From Silene noctiflora (taxonomy: Eukaryota > Streptophyta > Magnoliopsida > Caryophyllales > Caryophyllaceae), in contig VHZZ01012856.1 of the NCBI GenBank assembly GCA_009801015.1, positions 1-29,542 of the forward strand: a stretch of 29,542 nt of DNA. The letters are read 5' to 3'. Of the stretch, positions 28,399 to 29,542 are shown one piece after another (position 1 is the first letter of the stretch; every line of letters begins with the position of its first letter). The notes beneath the pieces are model-generated. The model did no database searches. It was not told the DNA's origin and saw only the letters and a program-made list of their open reading frames with translations. The position numbers and the translations under genes were made by a program.

Positions 28399-29542
28399 TG
28401 TAACACCTCGTATTTTAGGGCTTGGTCAAAGGTAGTCAACGGTAATTAAAGTAAGAAAATGTTTTTAATATATATATATATTTTATATTTATTTAATTAA
28501 ATAGAATAAGATTATAAGACGACAATAATTACAAAATCAGACCGTCTTAATAAGCTATATAGGCGTGTGGATCTGTGTAAAGGGAAGGGAAGCCCTTTTC
28601 TAGTGTAGGTGGTATTACTTATAGCAATAATAAAATAATAATATAATATTAAATATAATCTAATAGAACTTCCACTTCTACCTTTCCTTACCAACTATAA
28701 ATACAACATAATACCCTATCATAATCACTTTTTCTTTCAAAAAATTCACATAAACCTAAAGGGAGACTTTAAAGGGAGAATTCTAGATCTATCTTGCAGT
28801 ATAATTCTGTAGTAAAAAAAAAAAGGTAAATTCTAATTCTGTCTTATAATTAATTCAATAGTTTTATTAAATAGTCTTATAGTCAGTCGTTAACCACCCT
28901 TGACTACCCCTATTGACCGTGACCCTAGCGTAGGCTGTCGTTGACTGTTGTGACCATCGTTGACCGAGGGAATTGGGTGTTTGGAGGTGTGTGTCGTGTG
29001 TCTTAAGACGGGTTTTGCACCGTTTATGGTGGTTGTCGTGACAAGGGGAGAGTAGGTCGGCGTTGCTGGTAGTTGAGCGACCATGTCTGTGGTGGTTAGG
29101 TGGTGGAGTATGGTGGTTAGTACGGTGGTGGCCGGAATTGTTAAGGTTGTTGTGTTGTTGGTGTTTGTGGTTGAGTCTTGTCTTAGGGCTAGGTTTTGTA
29201 GGTGTTTGGGTGAGAGTTAAGGCAAGGGTGATAGTGGTTTGGGATGACGGTAGTGAGGAGGCCAGAAGGGTGGTGCGATTGGCGGTGCTAGTTGGCCGTG
29301 GTGGCGGTGGTAGGCGTGGTAAGGGGGGAGTGTTGTCGCGGGTTTAGTCATGTAGAAGAGGGAGTTTGGGGTTAGTTTGAGACGGGTTTTTATAATTAGT
29401 TTCAATAATTTATTTTATAATTCTTTAATTATCGTTTAGGTTTAATTAGGATGATTTGTAATCGAATATATTTGTATTTGTTAGGTGACGGCTTTGTTGA
29501 GGAATAATTTTAATTGGATTGCGTGCGTAATTGGATTAATTG
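28399..29542 (+). mobile_element. Tekay 3' LTR, cut by window end
   Basis: It starts TGTAACACCTCGTATTTTAG right after the PPT and matches the 5' LTR (10397 on) through its pre-gap part. At least 1,144 bp are present; the end lies beyond the window. From 29227 it supplies sequence that corresponds to the N gap in the 5' LTR. The long Val/Trp/Leu-rich frame at 29063-29347 is GT-rich LTR sequence, not a gene. Confidence 0.9.

Larger units (their letters stand above)
10397..29542 (+). mobile_element. Tekay-type (chromovirus) Ty3/gypsy element, runs off window
   Basis: In order on the plus strand: 5' LTR (10397-12505), PBS (12509-12522), leader (12523-12617 and 24056-24620, split by a Retand-type insertion), gag with duplicated zinc knuckle, protease, RNase H, integrase, C-terminal chromodomain, PPT and 3' LTR (from 28399 past the window end). 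The chromodomain and gag sequence point to the Tekay/Del lineage. Broken, with about ten or more breaks, and not all pol domains are represented. It is inserted in the LTR of another gypsy element; CCCAC (10392-10396) is the predicted left target duplication. Confidence 0.87.

Noticed and set aside
29063-29347. Val/Trp/Leu-rich frame that could look like a signal peptide protein
   Set aside because: It is GT-rich Tekay LTR sequence, also seen in the 5' LTR, and not conserved as a protein.

Overview
This is plant nuclear DNA, almost certainly eudicot heterochromatin or intergenic space. It is a graveyard of LTR retrotransposons from plant-specific lineages (Athila, Retand/Tat, Tekay chromovirus, Ty1/copia). 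It shows tRNA-primed binding sites, 5-bp target duplications, AT-rich unique spacers and one 906-base assembly gap (N). No complete host gene, rRNA, tRNA gene or CRISPR array is visible. The Retand-type element with an antisense extra ORF and a degenerate tandem repeat recalls Retand, described from Silene, so Caryophyllales is possible, but the sequence does not prove it.

Layout: (1) 1-91, end of a TGTAACACCC-type gypsy LTR inserted in Athila material. (2) 92-3078, minus-strand Athila material: one complete 1,367-bp LTR (656-2022) with PBS and integrase tail on one side and PPT plus 3' internal sequence on the other. (3) 3079-~4320, plus-strand fragment of a Tekay-like LTR. (4) ~4320-7195, AT-rich spacer with one exon-like segment and hairpin-rich MITE-like sequence. 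(5) 7196-~9860, 5' part of a Ty1/copia element; its gag carries a 1,267-bp gypsy solo LTR with a perfect GCTTT target duplication. (6) ~9860-10396, 3' end and partial LTR of another gypsy element. (7) 10397-29542 (running off the window), a broken Tekay-type chromovirus inserted in that LTR. (8) 12618-24055, a minus-strand Retand-type element inserted in the Tekay leader, with two 646-bp LTRs. (9) 18642-19925, a copia-type solo LTR inserted in the Retand element with a perfect CAGGC target duplication.

Levels 6 to 9 are insertions within insertions, so their order is fixed: unnamed gypsy LTR (oldest), Tekay, Retand, copia solo LTR (youngest). The two Retand LTRs differ at roughly 45 of 646 positions by hand count (about 7%), suggesting a few million years at usual plant rates. 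All coding parts are fossils.

The most interesting signals are: arrays of short palindromes spaced about 20 bp in two gypsy LTRs; TTGAC-rich clusters kept in both Tekay LTRs; the antisense ORF region of the Retand element, beginning with a basic nuclear-signal-like stretch and ending in a coiled coil; and opposed TATA boxes in the Retand LTR that could serve both strands.
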